A stretch of 44,298 nt of DNA from Gelidibacter sp. (GCA_010906935.1 JAAFHC010000060.1:1-44298); one strand, 5' to 3'; positions 32,127 to 42,142 are shown, counted from the first letter of the stretch. The notes: generated by a model not told the origin, from the letters alone. Translations and numbers: made by a program.

Positions 32127-33458
32127 TTACAACCCTCTAACGGCTTCTTTAAATTTATTTCCCCTGTCTTCATAATTTTCAAACAAATCAAAACTGGCAC
32201 AAGCCGGAGACAACAACACCGTATCCCCTTTTTCGGCAATTTTGTAGGCAACTTTTACAGCTTCTTCAGCCCCTGCAGTTTCAACGATTAAATCAACCAC
32301 ATTGCCAAAAGTTTGCATTATTTTTTGATTGTCCATTCCCAAACAAATAATGGCCTTCACTTTTTCCCTAACCATGGGCATTAAATCCAAATAATCATTT
32401 CCTTTATCTACGCCACCCACAATCCATACCGTTGGCGTTTTAACGCAATCCAGTGCATAGAATGTTGCGTTAACATTCGTTGCTTTTGAATCGTTGATGT
32501 ATTGCACTCCGTTAATTTTTAGCACAAATTCCAATCGGTGTTCAGCGCCTTCAAAATCTTCCAAGCTTTCACGAATGGTATGGTTTCGAACTTTTAGCAC
32601 CGACGTGGTCATAGATGCTGCCAATGCATTTTTCAAATTGTGTTTCCCTTTTAAAGCTAAAGTTGAAATGTTCATTAGTGTATCTTCTGTTTTATATTTA
32701 ATTATGATGTTGTCATTTTTCAAATAAACGCCTTGTTCCAGTTCTTTTTCTATTGAAAAAGGCAGTAAAATTGCTTTTGTGTTGTTATTTTTTAACCATT
32801 CTGAAATCACTTTATCATCAGCATCATAAATCAAAAAATCATTTTCGGTCTGATTTTCGGTTATTCTGAATTTTGAATGGATATAATTTTCAAAGTTATA
32901 ATCGTATCTGTCCAAATGATCGGGCGTAATATTTGTGATAATGGCAATGTGAGGCGCAAAATCTACAATGCCGTCCAACTGAAAACTGCTCAATTCCAAT
33001 ACATGGATATCGTACATATTTTCAGCCACCTGTTGCGCAAAACTGTCACCAATATTCCCTCCCATTCCAACATTAAGGTTTGCCTTCTTCAAAATATGAT
33101 TAACCAACATGGTTGTGGTGGTTTTTCCGTTTGATCCGGTGATTCCCACAATAACGCCGTTTGTATATTTTGAAGCAAACTCAATTTCAGAAATCACAGG
33201 AATTCCTTTGCTTTTCAATTGTTTTACCAAGGAAACCTTCTCTGGAATTCCAGGACTTTTCATCACCAAATCAGCCTCCATTATTTTAGATTCGGTATGG
33301 TTACCCTCTTCAAATAAAATGTCATTATTTAAAAGAACTTTTTTATATTTTTCAGCAATTATTCCTTGATCTGAAACAAAAACCTCAAAACCTTTTTGTT
33401 TTCCCAAAATCGCGGTTCCAACACCGCTTTCTCCTGCACCTAGAATTGCTAATTTCAT
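32127..33458 (-). CDS. murD: UDP-N-acetylmuramoylalanine--D-glutamate ligase
   Basis: Adds D-Glu to UDP-MurNAc-L-Ala. The 443 residues contain LAILGAGESGVGTAILGKQKG, the ATP-binding GITGSNGKTTTTMLVNHIL (about residue 110), ELSSFQLDGI, NITPDHLDRY, LKGKHNLKNALAA, YINDSKATNVNAT and the C-terminal SPACASFDLFENYEDRGNKFKEAV. All standard Mur-ligase motifs are intact. It directly abuts mraY. Confidence 0.97.
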   Translation of the reverse strand: MKLAILGAGESGVGTAILGKQKGFEVFVSDQGIIAEKYKKVLLNNDILFEEGNHTESKIMEADLVMKSPGIPEKVSLVKQLKSKGIPVISEIEFASKYTNGVIVGITGSNGKTTTTMLVNHILKKANLNVGMGGNIGDSFAQQVAENMYDIHVLELSSFQLDGIVDFAPHIAIITNITPDHLDRYDYNFENYIHSKFRITENQTENDFLIYDADDKVISEWLKNNNTKAILLPFSIEKELEQGVYLKNDNIIIKYKTEDTLMNISTLALKGKHNLKNALAASMTTSVLKVRNHTIRESLEDFEGAEHRLEFVLKINGVQYINDSKATNVNATFYALDCVKTPTVWIVGGVDKGNDYLDLMPMVREKVKAIICLGMDNQKIMQTFGNVVDLIVETAGAEEAVKVAYKIAEKGDTVLLSPACASFDLFENYEDRGNKFKEAVRGL

Positions 33459-34685
33459 TTACCTCAATTTTAAAGTAACTATGGCCAATACCGCCAACAT
33501 AATTCCTACAATCCAAAATCTTGTCACAATTTTGCTTTCGTGATAACCTATTTTTTGATAATGATGGTGCAATGGTGCCATTTTAAATATGCGTTTTCCT
33601 TCTCCAAATCTCTTTTTGGTGTATTTAAAATAACTTACCTGAAGAACCACCGATAAATTCTCCACTAAAAAGATGCCCGCTAAAATAGGAATGAGCAATT
33701 CTTTACGTACGGCAATAGCCAAAACAGCAATTACGGCACCTATGGTTAAACTTCCTGTGTCACCCATAAAAACTTGCGCCGGATAGGTGTTGTACCATAA
33801 AAATCCGATTAAAGCCCCCACAAAAGCGGCGATAAAAATGGTCATTTCTCCGGAATCCGGAATGTACATCACATCCAAATAATTAGCGAAAATGATATTT
33901 CCTGAAACCCAGGCAAAAATCCCGAGTGTCAACACAATGATGGCCGACGAACCTGCTGCCAATCCGTCAATTCCATCCGTTAAATTGGCTCCGTTGGAAA
34001 CTGCTGTGATAATAAATATGACGATTGGAATAAAAATTAACCAAGCATATTTTTTATATCCGGTTCCTAAAAAAGCAAAGGCCGAAGCATAATCCAATTC
34101 ATTATTCTTCACAAATGGAATGGTTGTTTTTGTTGATTTTTTGGAATCGGCAAACAATATTTGGGTTCCCGCTTCTGTAACATATTGAAACTTTGTTGGC
34201 AATTTTTCTTTCATCGTAACGCTTGGATGGAAATAAAGCATCGCGCCCACAAAAACTCCCAAGGTAATTTGTCCTAAAATTTTGAACCTGCCTTTTAACC
34301 CAGCTTTATTTTGTTTGAAAATTTTTATATAATCATCCAAAAAGCCAATAGTTCCCATCCACAAAGTGGTAACCACCAACAAAACGATATATACATTGTC
34401 TATTTGGGCAAATAGCAATACAGGAATGAGTGTTGCAAAAATAATGATGATTCCACCCATTGTTGGCGTGCCCGCCTTTTCAACTTGCCCTTCCAATCCC
34501 AAATCTCTAACCGATTCGCCCACTTGCTTTAACTGCAAATAATTGATGATTTTTTTTCCGTAAATCATAGAAAACAGCAAGGAAATGATAAACGATATTG
34601 CTGAACGAAACGAGATATATTTAAATAATCCTGCGCCGGTTAAATCGTAATATTTATCTAAATATTCAAACAAATAATATAACAT
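33459..34685 (-). CDS. mraY: Phospho-N-acetylmuramoyl-pentapeptide transferase
   Basis: Integral membrane enzyme making lipid I from UDP-MurNAc-pentapeptide and undecaprenyl phosphate. At 408 residues it is the longer Bacteroidota form. Visible signatures are [35 protein letters not shown] with the Asp pair, [23 protein letters not shown], and [29 protein letters not shown] at the C-terminus. An insertion of about 40 residues lies between the second and third cytoplasmic motifs ([14 protein letters not shown]...[13 protein letters not shown]). It abuts murD and follows murE by 4 bp. Confidence 0.96.
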   Translation of the reverse strand: MLYYLFEYLDKYYDLTGAGLFKYISFRSAISFIISLLFSMIYGKKIINYLQLKQVGESVRDLGLEGQVEKAGTPTMGGIIIIFATLIPVLLFAQIDNVYIVLLVVTTLWMGTIGFLDDYIKIFKQNKAGLKGRFKILGQITLGVFVGAMLYFHPSVTMKEKLPTKFQYVTEAGTQILFADSKKSTKTTIPFVKNNELDYASAFAFLGTGYKKYAWLIFIPIVIFIITAVSNGANLTDGIDGLAAGSSAIIVLTLGIFAWVSGNIIFANYLDVMYIPDSGEMTIFIAAFVGALIGFLWYNTYPAQVFMGDTGSLTIGAVIAVLAIAVRKELLIPILAGIFLVENLSVVLQVSYFKYTKKRFGEGKRIFKMAPLHHHYQKIGYHESKIVTRFWIVGIMLAVLAIVTLKLR

Positions 34686-34689
34686 AATA

Positions 34690-36153
34690 TTAGTTTTCTA
34701 CGAGGTTTAACTGTTTTGTAATTTGCTCATAATCATCAAAATGCGAGCGTTTTCCGTTTATTTCCTGATACGTTTCATGGCCTTTTCCGGCAATTAATAT
34801 GATATCGCCTTTTTTAGCCAGTTTTGAAGCTGCTTTTATGGCTTGTGCCCTATCCAAAATCGACAGTGATTTTCTCAAATTATGAGCTTCAATGCCTGCT
34901 TCAATTTCTTCTATGATTGTTTGAGGATCTTCATTCCTCGGATTGTCGGAAGTAACTACTACCTGCGAGCTTAATTGAGAGGCGATTCGCCCCATAACAG
35001 GGCGTTTCGCTTTGTCTCTATTGCCACCGCATCCCACAACGGTAATTACTTGTTCGTTTCCGGTTCTTATTTCATTGATGGTTTCCAACACATTTTTTAA
35101 GGCGTCGGGCGTATGTGCATAATCCACAATGGCAGTTACGCCGCCTTTAGAAATGAAATATTGGAACCTGCCTGTTACGTTTTCCAACTCGCTTAAATGT
35201 CGCAAAGCTTCCGCCGAATCCAATCCCAAAAGGACAGAAACACCATATACTGCCAGCAAATTATAAGCATTAAATCGGCCAATTAATTTTGTATAAACTT
35301 CATTGTTGTTGATATTGAGCACCAAGCCCGAAAACTGGTTTTCAATTATTTTAGCCTTGAAATCGGCCATTGTTTTTAATGCATATGACTGTTTTTTCGA
35401 TTCAGTATTTTGAAACATCACCGGTCCATTTTTATCATCGATATTTACCAACGCGAAAGCTGTTTTCGGTAATCGATCAAAAAATAATTTTTTTACGTCC
35501 CTGTATTCCGCAAATGTTTTATGATAATCTAAATGGTCATGGGTTAAATTTGTAAATACGCCGCCGGCAAATTGGAGTCCTTCCGTTCTTTTTTGATGAA
35601 TTCCATGAGAACTTACTTCCATAAAACAATAATCTACGCCCAATTCAACCATTTCATTCAAATAAGAATTTATGGCCACTGAATTTGGCGTGGTATGCGT
35701 GGCTTCATATTGCTTGGTATCCACCAAAATTTTTACGGTTGACAACAATCCAGCTTTGTAACCGGCATTCTGAAATAATTTATACAACAACGTGGCTACG
35801 GTGGTTTTTCCGTTTGTGCCTGTAATTCCTATTAATTTTAATTTTGAAGACGGATTGCCATAAAAATTTGAAGCGATTAAAGCCAATGCTCTATTTGAAT
35901 TTTCAACTTGAATATAAGTGATGTTTTTAACTAAATTCGCGGGCAATTTTTCACAAAGTATTGCAACAGCACCCAATTCTATGGCTTTATCAATAAATTG
36001 ATGGCCATCAAACAGCAAGCCTTTTTGCGCTGCGAACAAGCAATTTTTTTGCACATTTCTAGAATCGAACACAATGGCGTTTACCCTTATATCGGTATTG
36101 CCTTGTATTGCGTTTACCACAACTTTATCTAATATGTCTTTGACTGATTTCAA
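34690..36153 (-). CDS. murE: UDP-N-acetylmuramoyl-tripeptide synthetase MurE
   Basis: Adds the third residue of the stem peptide. The 487 residues include the N-terminal UDP-binding domain ([18 protein letters not shown]), ATP loop [18 protein letters not shown] (about residue 108), [46 protein letters not shown] and [17 protein letters not shown]. The DNPR motif at about residue 410 is the one associated with meso-diaminopimelate as substrate, consistent with a Gram-negative wall. Confidence 0.97.
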   Translation of the reverse strand: MKSVKDILDKVVVNAIQGNTDIRVNAIVFDSRNVQKNCLFAAQKGLLFDGHQFIDKAIELGAVAILCEKLPANLVKNITYIQVENSNRALALIASNFYGNPSSKLKLIGITGTNGKTTVATLLYKLFQNAGYKAGLLSTVKILVDTKQYEATHTTPNSVAINSYLNEMVELGVDYCFMEVSSHGIHQKRTEGLQFAGGVFTNLTHDHLDYHKTFAEYRDVKKLFFDRLPKTAFALVNIDDKNGPVMFQNTESKKQSYALKTMADFKAKIIENQFSGLVLNINNNEVYTKLIGRFNAYNLLAVYGVSVLLGLDSAEALRHLSELENVTGRFQYFISKGGVTAIVDYAHTPDALKNVLETINEIRTGNEQVITVVGCGGNRDKAKRPVMGRIASQLSSQVVVTSDNPRNEDPQTIIEEIEAGIEAHNLRKSLSILDRAQAIKAASKLAKKGDIILIAGKGHETYQEINGKRSHFDDYEQITKQLNLVEN

Positions 36154-36158
36154 ATAAT

Positions 36159-38144
36159 TTAATTTAGAATGATGGTTGATCCTTTGATTATTTTTCCGCC
36201 GGCAATCAACGATTGCTCAGCAACTTTTCCTTTTCCCAAATAGCTCACTTTTAACCCTAAATTTTCAAGAATGGAAATTGCGTCCATACCTGCCATGCCT
36301 TTTACATTTGGAATTGTGTCAATTTCTTTGTTGGCGATGGTAAAATAAGTGTTATAGTCATTTTCTATACTTTCAAAATTTGGTGTTTTATTCTCTATGT
36401 TATTAATTTCCGACTTTGATAGGTAAATTTTTTGGGCGATATCCTTAAAAACCGGTCCGGAAACATCAGCACCGTAATAGCCTGTTTGCGCTTTTGGTTT
36501 ATGAATGACCACGATGCATGAATACTTCGGGTTCTCTGCAGGAAAATATCCCGTAAAGGAGGAAATATAACGCCTGTTGGTTTCCCAATCTGTTTCCCAA
36601 TATTCGGTTCTGGCGGTTCCTGTTTTACCGGCCATAGAAAAATTATCGGCATATAATTTTCTTCCGGTTCCATGTACCACCACATTTTTAAGCATTTCCT
36701 GCATTTTATCTATCGTCTCCTTTGAACAAATTGCCGGATCAATAACTTCTTTATCAAATGATTCTAAATGTTGTTTGTCCCAAGAACGAATTTCTTTTAT
36801 AAACCTTGGTTTCACCATTTCGCCGTTATTTGCAATGGCATTGTAAAATGTCAATATTTGTAATGGCGTAAGGCTAATGTTATAACCATAAGCGATTGAA
36901 GGCAAAGCATTCTTGCTCCATTTTTTATCGCCTGGCCCAGGAATCTCAGGAGTTCCTTCCCCTTTTATAGGCAGTCCTAACTTGGTATTTAAATGCATTG
37001 CTCTTAAAGAATTGATAAATTTCTCGGGATTTTTACCAAAATTTTCTTCTATTAATCTTGCAAACCCAATATTTGAAGAGACCTCAAGTGCACGAGCAGC
37101 TGATATTTTGCCATAACCACCTTTTCTTGAGTCGTTTATTGCCCTTCCATGAATTATATATCTCCCGCCTCCTGTATCTACCACTGTGCTCGTATCAATC
37201 ACTTTCGACTCCAATGCAACCACCATCGCCATCACTTTAAAAGCTGAGCCTGGTTCGTTAGATTCTCCAACAGCATAATTCAACCTTTCATAATAAGTGC
37301 CATTTGCGTTTTTGCCCAAATTGGAAATTGCTTTAATTTCTCCGGTTTTGGTTTCCATAACCACCACACAACCGTGATCGGCTTCATAAAACTCTAACTG
37401 TCTCAATAAAGAATGGTGCGCAATATCTTGTATATTTATGTCAATGGTGGTGACAATATCTTTTCCGTCAACCGGTTCCTTTTCATTAGCGTCATTAATT
37501 GGTTTCCATTGGCCTTTGGCTATTTTCTGCTTCAAACGCCATCCGAATTTTCCATTTAAATAATCCCGATAAGCACCTTCAATTCCTGGTGCACCTCTGT
37601 AATCATCATAACCTATGGTTCGTTCAGCAACTTTTCCAAGAGGATGCGCCCTAACGGTTGATTGCTCTGCAATAAAACCACCTTTATACATTCCCAATTT
37701 AAAAATTGGAAAACTTTTGATTTTCATGTATTCGGTATACCCTATTTTTCGGGTAATAAATAGGTACCTATTTTTGTTTGTTCTCGCCTTTCTTATTTTA
37801 TTTTCCCATTCTCTTGCCGGCTTTCCCAACATTTTTGAAAGCGCTATAGAAAGACTTCTGATATTTGCTTCAAATTCTTCAGCCTCAACCGTATAAGCAT
37901 CCATTCTAATTTCATACTGCGACATGGAAGTTGCCAACAAACTGCCATCCGCAGAAAAAACATTGCCACGATTTGCGAAAATAGTGTCGTTTTTTATCGT
38001 AAGATGCTCCGACATTTCTCTATACTTTTCACCATCGGCAAATTGAATATCGGTTAACTTCAAAATAATAGCCGCCAAAAAAAATGTGATAAACACAAAC
38101 ACAACATAGAGTTTATTTAATATGCCTTTTTTTGTTGCAGCCAA
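36159..38144 (-). CDS. ftsI: Penicillin-binding protein FtsI (PBP3) with PASTA domain
   Basis: Class B PBP for septal crosslinking. The 661-residue protein has a membrane anchor at residues 11-29, the dimerisation domain (FANRGNVFSADGSLLA, RTIGYDDYRGAPGIEGAYRDYLNGKFG), and the transpeptidase domain with SxxK in NEPGSAFKVM (about residue 300), SxN in EVSSNIGFARL and KTG in MAGKTGTARTEYW. It ends in one C-terminal PASTA domain (DTIPNVKGMAGMDAISILENLGLKV...STIIL), a common Bacteroidota feature. It is between ftsL and murE. Confidence 0.96.
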   Translation of the reverse strand: MAATKKGILNKLYVVFVFITFFLAAIILKLTDIQFADGEKYREMSEHLTIKNDTIFANRGNVFSADGSLLATSMSQYEIRMDAYTVEAEEFEANIRSLSIALSKMLGKPAREWENKIRKARTNKNRYLFITRKIGYTEYMKIKSFPIFKLGMYKGGFIAEQSTVRAHPLGKVAERTIGYDDYRGAPGIEGAYRDYLNGKFGWRLKQKIAKGQWKPINDANEKEPVDGKDIVTTIDINIQDIAHHSLLRQLEFYEADHGCVVVMETKTGEIKAISNLGKNANGTYYERLNYAVGESNEPGSAFKVMAMVVALESKVIDTSTVVDTGGGRYIIHGRAINDSRKGGYGKISAARALEVSSNIGFARLIEENFGKNPEKFINSLRAMHLNTKLGLPIKGEGTPEIPGPGDKKWSKNALPSIAYGYNISLTPLQILTFYNAIANNGEMVKPRFIKEIRSWDKQHLESFDKEVIDPAICSKETIDKMQEMLKNVVVHGTGRKLYADNFSMAGKTGTARTEYWETDWETNRRYISSFTGYFPAENPKYSCIVVIHKPKAQTGYYGADVSGPVFKDIAQKIYLSKSEINNIENKTPNFESIENDYNTYFTIANKEIDTIPNVKGMAGMDAISILENLGLKVSYLGKGKVAEQSLIAGGKIIKGSTIILN

Positions 38145-38146
38145 TT

Positions 38147-38479
38147 TTAATTTGATTTTTTTGAGGTTACTTTAATTACTTGTGGCGGATTTTCACTTGG
38201 TTTTAATCCAAATCCCTCCACTTTATTTTTTATTGTTGATTCCAGTTTCATTTTCATTGAAATTGATCGTGTATCAACAAATTCAGCTCTTAATTCCTTA
38301 ATATCTTTATTAAGTTGCGCAATTTCCATGACTTTTTTATCTGAACTGTGTCCGCTTGCAATCATCAAAAGCACCAAGGCAACAATAAAAAAAATGAAGC
38401 GCCAATTTTTAAGGGAATCCTCTTGTATTAAAAATTTTCCTTTTAATAAATCGTAAACGCTATTTGTGATTTTTGCCAT
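38147..38479 (-). CDS. ftsL: FtsL-like division protein
   Basis: A 110-residue bitopic protein: cytoplasmic N-terminus, one membrane helix (FIFFIVALVLLMIASGH, about residues 28-45), then a periplasmic helix predicted as coiled coil (VMEIAQLNKDIKELRAEFVDTRSISMKMKLESTIKNKVEGFGLKPSENPP). This matches the Bacteroidota FtsL-like family in length and in the conserved 'VDTRS' and 'GLKPSENPP' segments. It abuts rsmH and precedes ftsI by 2 bp. It presumably scaffolds the FtsQLB complex. Confidence 0.88.
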   Translation of the reverse strand: MAKITNSVYDLLKGKFLIQEDSLKNWRFIFFIVALVLLMIASGHSSDKKVMEIAQLNKDIKELRAEFVDTRSISMKMKLESTIKNKVEGFGLKPSENPPQVIKVTSKKSN

Positions 38480-39388
38480 TTATGCTAAAGTTGCGATTCT
38501 TAATTTTGCGCTTCTTGCCCTACTGTTCTTTTTAATTTCCTGAAATGAAGGAACTGCCATTTGCCCCACTTTTTTTAAAGGAACCGTAACATTACCGTAA
38601 TAATCTTTAACCGGCTCACCTTCAAAAAGACCGCTTCTGATAAACCTTTTTACCAACCTGTCTTCCAAAGAATGGTAAGAAAGCACGCTCATTCTTCCGT
38701 CTTCATTCAGTAATTCAGGCACCTGCATTAAAAATTCTTTTAACGCTTCAATTTCCTGATTCACCTCAATTCTAATTCCTTGAAAAATTCGAGCCAACAC
38801 TTTATGTTCCTGTGATTTTGGCACAAATGCCGCCAACACTTCTTTTAGCTGAAAGCTTGTTTTAATTTTTTCTTCGGAACGCTTTTCAACAATTCTTCTT
38901 GAAATATCTTTCGCATTGCGCAATTCGCTATAATTGAAAAGCACGTTGGCCAATTTTTCCTCATCATATTTATTGATGACGTCAAAAGCCGACAATGCGC
39001 CAGATTGGTTCATTCTCATATCTAAATCGGCATCAAACCGGGTTGAAAATCCGCGTTCCGCTTCATCAAATTGGTGAGATGACACGCCTAAATCCGCCAA
39101 AATACCATCCACTTTTTTAATGCTGTAAAAACGCAAATACCTTTTTATAAATCTGAAATTCTGCGGAATCAACGTAAATCTCGGATCATCAATCACATTG
39201 CGTTGCGCATCTTCATCTTGGTCAAAAGCATAAAGTTTCCCATTCTCATTCAGCCTGCTCAATATCTCTTTTGAATGGCCTCCGCCACCAAACGTAACAT
39301 CAACGTATATGCCATCTGGCTTGATATTTAAACCCTCAACACTTTCTTTTAACAAAACCGGATTATGATATTCCATCTTCATTTTCAT
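38480..39388 (-). CDS. rsmH: 16S rRNA (cytosine1402-N4)-methyltransferase
   Basis: SAM-dependent methyltransferase (MraW) of 298-302 residues. Motif I is YVDVTFGGGGHSKEIL, followed by YAFDQDEDAQRN, GILADLGVSSHQFDEAERGFS, DLDMRMNQ, QGIRIEVNQEIEALKEFL, SYHSLEDRLVKRFI and the tail KKNSRARSAKLRIA. Three in-frame ATGs (39388, 39382, 39376) lie at the start, all overlapping the end of mraZ; MEYHNPVLL at 39376 gives the most typical N-terminus. Overlap implies coupling to mraZ. Confidence 0.96.
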   Translation of the reverse strand: MKMKMEYHNPVLLKESVEGLNIKPDGIYVDVTFGGGGHSKEILSRLNENGKLYAFDQDEDAQRNVIDDPRFTLIPQNFRFIKRYLRFYSIKKVDGILADLGVSSHQFDEAERGFSTRFDADLDMRMNQSGALSAFDVINKYDEEKLANVLFNYSELRNAKDISRRIVEKRSEEKIKTSFQLKEVLAAFVPKSQEHKVLARIFQGIRIEVNQEIEALKEFLMQVPELLNEDGRMSVLSYHSLEDRLVKRFIRSGLFEGEPVKDYYGNVTVPLKKVGQMAVPSFQEIKKNSRARSAKLRIATLA

Positions 39389-39839
39389 TTACGTTACCCA
39401 TCACACTTTCAGCCAAATCCGCAAAATCTACCGTTGCATCATCAATCGCTTTTTCGTACTTGTCTTTGTCCCAGATTTCAATAATGTTCACAGCAGAAGA
39501 TAGCACCACATTTTTGTCGATTTCTGCGAAAATCTGCAAATCCTTCGGAATCAATAATCTTCCCAAACTGTCTAACTCCACAATTTTTACGCCCGCAGTA
39601 AAACGACGGATGAAATCATTGTTTTTTTTCACAAACCTGTTTAAAGTATTCACTTTTGCCATCATCGCATTCCACTCAGACATCGGATACAACTCTAAAC
39701 AAGGCTGAAAAACGGATCGTTTTATCACAAAACCTTCCTGCAACATTGGCATAAGCTGTTTCTTTAATGCGTTGGAAAGCAGCAACCTCCCTTTCGCATC
39801 AGCCTTAGCTTCGTATGTTCCAATTAAATTTATCATCAT
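39363..39839 (-). CDS. mraZ: Transcriptional regulator MraZ
   Basis: AbrB-fold (double SpoVT/AbrB-like repeat) DNA-binding protein, 158 residues. The first repeat is LIGTYEAKADAKGRLLLSNALKKQL and the second GVKIVELDSLGRLLIPKDLQIFAEIDKNVVLSS. MraZ proteins repress the dcw promoter in the organisms studied. The start MMINLIGTYEA at 39839 (or the next ATG at 39836) fits the family; the longer frame to 39887 would run through the -7 box. Candidate binding sites lie directly upstream. Confidence 0.95.
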   Translation of the reverse strand: MMINLIGTYEAKADAKGRLLLSNALKKQLMPMLQEGFVIKRSVFQPCLELYPMSEWNAMMAKVNTLNRFVKKNNDFIRRFTAGVKIVELDSLGRLLIPKDLQIFAEIDKNVVLSSAVNIIEIWDKDKYEKAIDDATVDFADLAESVMGNVNENEDGIS

Positions 39840-39854
39840 GAATTTGAGTGTATT

Positions 39855-39862
39855 CAAAAATA
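39855..39862 (-). promoter_or_regulatory. -7 element of the dcw cluster promoter
   Basis: TATTTTTG on the minus strand matches TAnnTTTG, 15 bp before the mraZ ATG. TTG occurs 14 and 24 bp upstream, both somewhat outside normal spacing. Confidence 0.5.
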
Positions 39863-39872
39863 TAAATTTTTT

Positions 39873-39927
39873 CCCACAATCTACCACAATTCTCCACTTT
39901 GTTGATAACTTTTACCACTTTCACCCA
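39873..39927 (-). promoter_or_regulatory. Candidate MraZ boxes upstream of mraZ
   Basis: Read on the minus strand, TGG-containing units recur on one face of the helix: GTGGAGAATT, GTGGTAGATT and GTGGGAAAAA at 10-bp steps, with two more (AAATGGGTGA, AAGTGGTAAA) one empty turn upstream. CCA on the plus strand falls at 39874, 39884, 39894, 39915 and 39925. E. coli MraZ binds TGGGN direct repeats with 10-bp period in the same place. Confidence 0.65.
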
Positions 39928-40011
39928 TTTACTAGCTGATTTTTTGGAATCCAGGTGATTGCTTTTTTAAATGCAAGTCTTTAAAATAAACTGTATTTTC
40001 GAAAAATAAGT

Positions 40012-40019
40012 TACCTTTG
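40012..40019 (+). promoter_or_regulatory. -7 element of the hydrolase-engB unit
   Basis: TACCTTTG matches TAnnTTTG and lies 27 bp before the hydrolase ATG; the -33 region has only T-rich sequence. Confidence 0.45.
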
Positions 40020-40046
40020 CAATAAGGTATAAAAATGAATATTTAA

Positions 40047-40811
40047 ATGAGCAGTAAACTTATCACAGATGGCAAGTATAGCTATGTTGAGGCCGGTGAA
40101 GGGCAACCTATAATTGTGCTTCACGGACTTATGGGCGCGTTAAGTAATTTTGATGGTGTTTTGAATTATTTTTCAGAAAAAGGATATAAGGTAATTATAC
40201 CTGAATTGCCAATTTATAAATTACCGCTTTTAAAAACGAATGTTAAAAACTTATCGAAGTTTTTAAAAGATTTTATGGCGTATAAAAAAATTGACAAAGC
40301 CATATTGCTTGGGAACTCTTTAGGCGGACATATTGCATTGTATTTCACAAAGTTAAACCTTAATAACGTTGCCGGACTTGTTTTGGCCGGAAGTTCGGGT
40401 TTGTACGAAAAATCTATGGGTGATTCCTATCCAAAAAGAGGAAATTACCAATACATTGAGGCAAAAACTCAAGAAGTATTTTACGACCCTGCAATTGCCA
40501 CAAAAGAAGTTGTTGATGAAATATTTGCTTCAGTAAATGATCGCCTTAGAGTTATAAAAACTTTGGCCATCGCAAAAAGCGCCATTCGACATAATATGGC
40601 AAAAGATTTACCTAAAATGAATATTCCCGCCTGTATTATTTGGGGCAAAAACGATACTGTCACTCCGCCGGAAGTAGCCATAGATTTTCAGAAATTATTG
40701 CCAGATGCCAACTTGTTTTGGATTGATAAATGTGGCCATGCGCCTATGATGGAACACCCAGACGAGTTTAATAAAATTCTTGAAAACTGGCTAAAAGAAA
40801 GGAACCTGTAA
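40047..40811 (+). CDS. Alpha/beta-fold hydrolase
   Basis: A 254-residue cytoplasmic alpha/beta hydrolase. It has the oxyanion segment IIVLHGLMGALSNFD, the nucleophile elbow LLGNSLGGHIALYF with Ser in GNSLG (about residue 94), the acid in IIWGKNDTVTPPEVA (Asp about 209) and the catalytic His in DKCGHAPMMEHPDEF (about 237), so the triad is complete. The substrate cannot be told from sequence. It is the first gene of a plus-strand unit with engB (3 bp apart) and the pseudouridine synthase, divergent from mraZ. Confidence 0.9.
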   Translation: MSSKLITDGKYSYVEAGEGQPIIVLHGLMGALSNFDGVLNYFSEKGYKVIIPELPIYKLPLLKTNVKNLSKFLKDFMAYKKIDKAILLGNSLGGHIALYFTKLNLNNVAGLVLAGSSGLYEKSMGDSYPKRGNYQYIEAKTQEVFYDPAIATKEVVDEIFASVNDRLRVIKTLAIAKSAIRHNMAKDLPKMNIPACIIWGKNDTVTPPEVAIDFQKLLPDANLFWIDKCGHAPMMEHPDEFNKILENWLKERNL

Positions 40812-40814
40812 CCC

Positions 40815-41426
40815 ATGAAAATTAAAACTGCCGATTTTGTAACCAGCAATACCGACGTCTCCAAATGCCCAAAAGAGCAACTTCCTGAGTATGCTTTTAT
40901 AGGACGCTCAAACGTTGGGAAATCTTCTTTGATCAATATGATTACTGGCAGAAGCAAGTTGGCAAAAACATCGGGCAAACCTGGGAAAACGCAACTTATC
41001 AACCATTTTAAAATTAACGAAGATTGGTTTTTGGTAGATTTACCGGGCTATGGTTATGCACAGGTTTCAAAATCGAAAAGACTAACATTTCAAGAATTTA
41101 TAAAAGATTATTTATTGCTTCGCCAACAATTGATTTGCACTTTTGTATTGATTGATTCAAGGTTAGAGCCTCAAAAAATAGATTTGGATTTTATGGAATT
41201 CTTGGGTGAAAACAGCATTCCTTTTTACATTGTTTTCACCAAAGCTGATAAGCTGAAACTTTCTGAATTGAACAGAAACATTCAGGTTTACAGCAAAGTA
41301 ATGACCAAATCCAATTGGGAAAGCATGCCTCCACATTTTGTGACTTCTGCAGTAGACACTACCGGAAAAGATGAATTGCTGAATTTTATAGACGAACTAA
41401 ATCAGCAAGTAGCCTCACAATCTTAA
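40815..41426 (+). CDS. engB: Ribosome biogenesis GTPase EngB (YihA/YsxC)
   Basis: A TrmE-Era-EngA family GTPase needed for large-subunit maturation, 203 residues. G1 is FIGRSNVGKSSLI, G2 region SGKPGKTQLINHF, G3 DLPGYGYAQV, G4 FTKADKL (TKxD), G5 TSAVDTTGKDEL. The GKPGKT motif is diagnostic of EngB. It is tightly linked with the hydrolase gene before it and with the RluA-type gene 2 bp behind. Confidence 0.96.
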   Translation: MKIKTADFVTSNTDVSKCPKEQLPEYAFIGRSNVGKSSLINMITGRSKLAKTSGKPGKTQLINHFKINEDWFLVDLPGYGYAQVSKSKRLTFQEFIKDYLLLRQQLICTFVLIDSRLEPQKIDLDFMEFLGENSIPFYIVFTKADKLKLSELNRNIQVYSKVMTKSNWESMPPHFVTSAVDTTGKDELLNFIDELNQQVASQS

Positions 41427-41428
41427 AA

Positions 41429-42115
41429 ATGGCTTCAACCAAAAATAACCTGCAAATGCTGTTTGAAGACAACCACTTTATCATTGTCAACAAACGATCG
41501 GGCGACATTGTTCAGGGAGATAAAACTGGAGACGAGCCTTTAAGTGATGTTGTAAAATCATTTATCAAGGAAAAATATAACAAACCGGGTGCTGTTTTTT
41601 TGGGAACGGTTCATCGCCTCGACAGGCCAACCACAGGCATCGTTGTTTTTGCCAAAACATCCAAAGCATTAGAACGTTTCAATAAAATGCTTCGCGATAA
41701 AAAAGTAAATAAAACCTATTGGGCGGTGGTTAAAAATAAACCGGAAAAAGAAACGGATACGATTATAAGTTACTTGATAAAAAATCCGAAAAACAACAAA
41801 TCAACTTCCTACAACACCGAAATTGAAGGTAGCAAAAAAGCTGTTCTTCATTATAAATTACTGAAATCACTGGACAATTATCATTTGCTGGAAGTCGATT
41901 TGGAAACGGGTCGTCACCACCAAATCAGATGTCAGCTATCTGCTATCGGTTCGCCCATAAAAGGCGACTTAAAATATGGTTTCGACCGAAGCAATAAAGA
42001 TGCAAGCATCCATTTACACGCCCATAAAATTGAGTTTGTTCACCCGGTTTCCAATGAACTTATTTCAATTATTGCCCATCCTCCAAAAGATCCGATTTGG
42101 GATGCCTGCAATTAA
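41429..42115 (+). CDS. RluA-family RNA pseudouridine synthase
   Basis: A 228-residue RluA/YciL-type pseudouridine synthase without an S4 domain. The catalytic motif is VHRLDRPTTGIVVFAKT with Asp at about residue 64. The conserved VDLETGRHHQIRCQLSAIGSPIKGDLKYG follows, then HLHAHKIEFVHPV. The family modifies uridines in rRNA or tRNA; the target is not predictable here. It ends the plus-strand unit and is convergent with argH, 27 bp apart, with no clear terminator. Confidence 0.93.
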   Translation: MASTKNNLQMLFEDNHFIIVNKRSGDIVQGDKTGDEPLSDVVKSFIKEKYNKPGAVFLGTVHRLDRPTTGIVVFAKTSKALERFNKMLRDKKVNKTYWAVVKNKPEKETDTIISYLIKNPKNNKSTSYNTEIEGSKKAVLHYKLLKSLDNYHLLEVDLETGRHHQIRCQLSAIGSPIKGDLKYGFDRSNKDASIHLHAHKIEFVHPVSNELISIIAHPPKDPIWDACN

Positions 42116-42142
42116 TTAATAATGAATAATTAAAAATTGTAT

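Noticed and set aside
42116-42142. Terminator between the convergent RluA-type gene and argH
   Set aside because: Only 27 bp of A+T-rich sequence without a stable inverted repeat.
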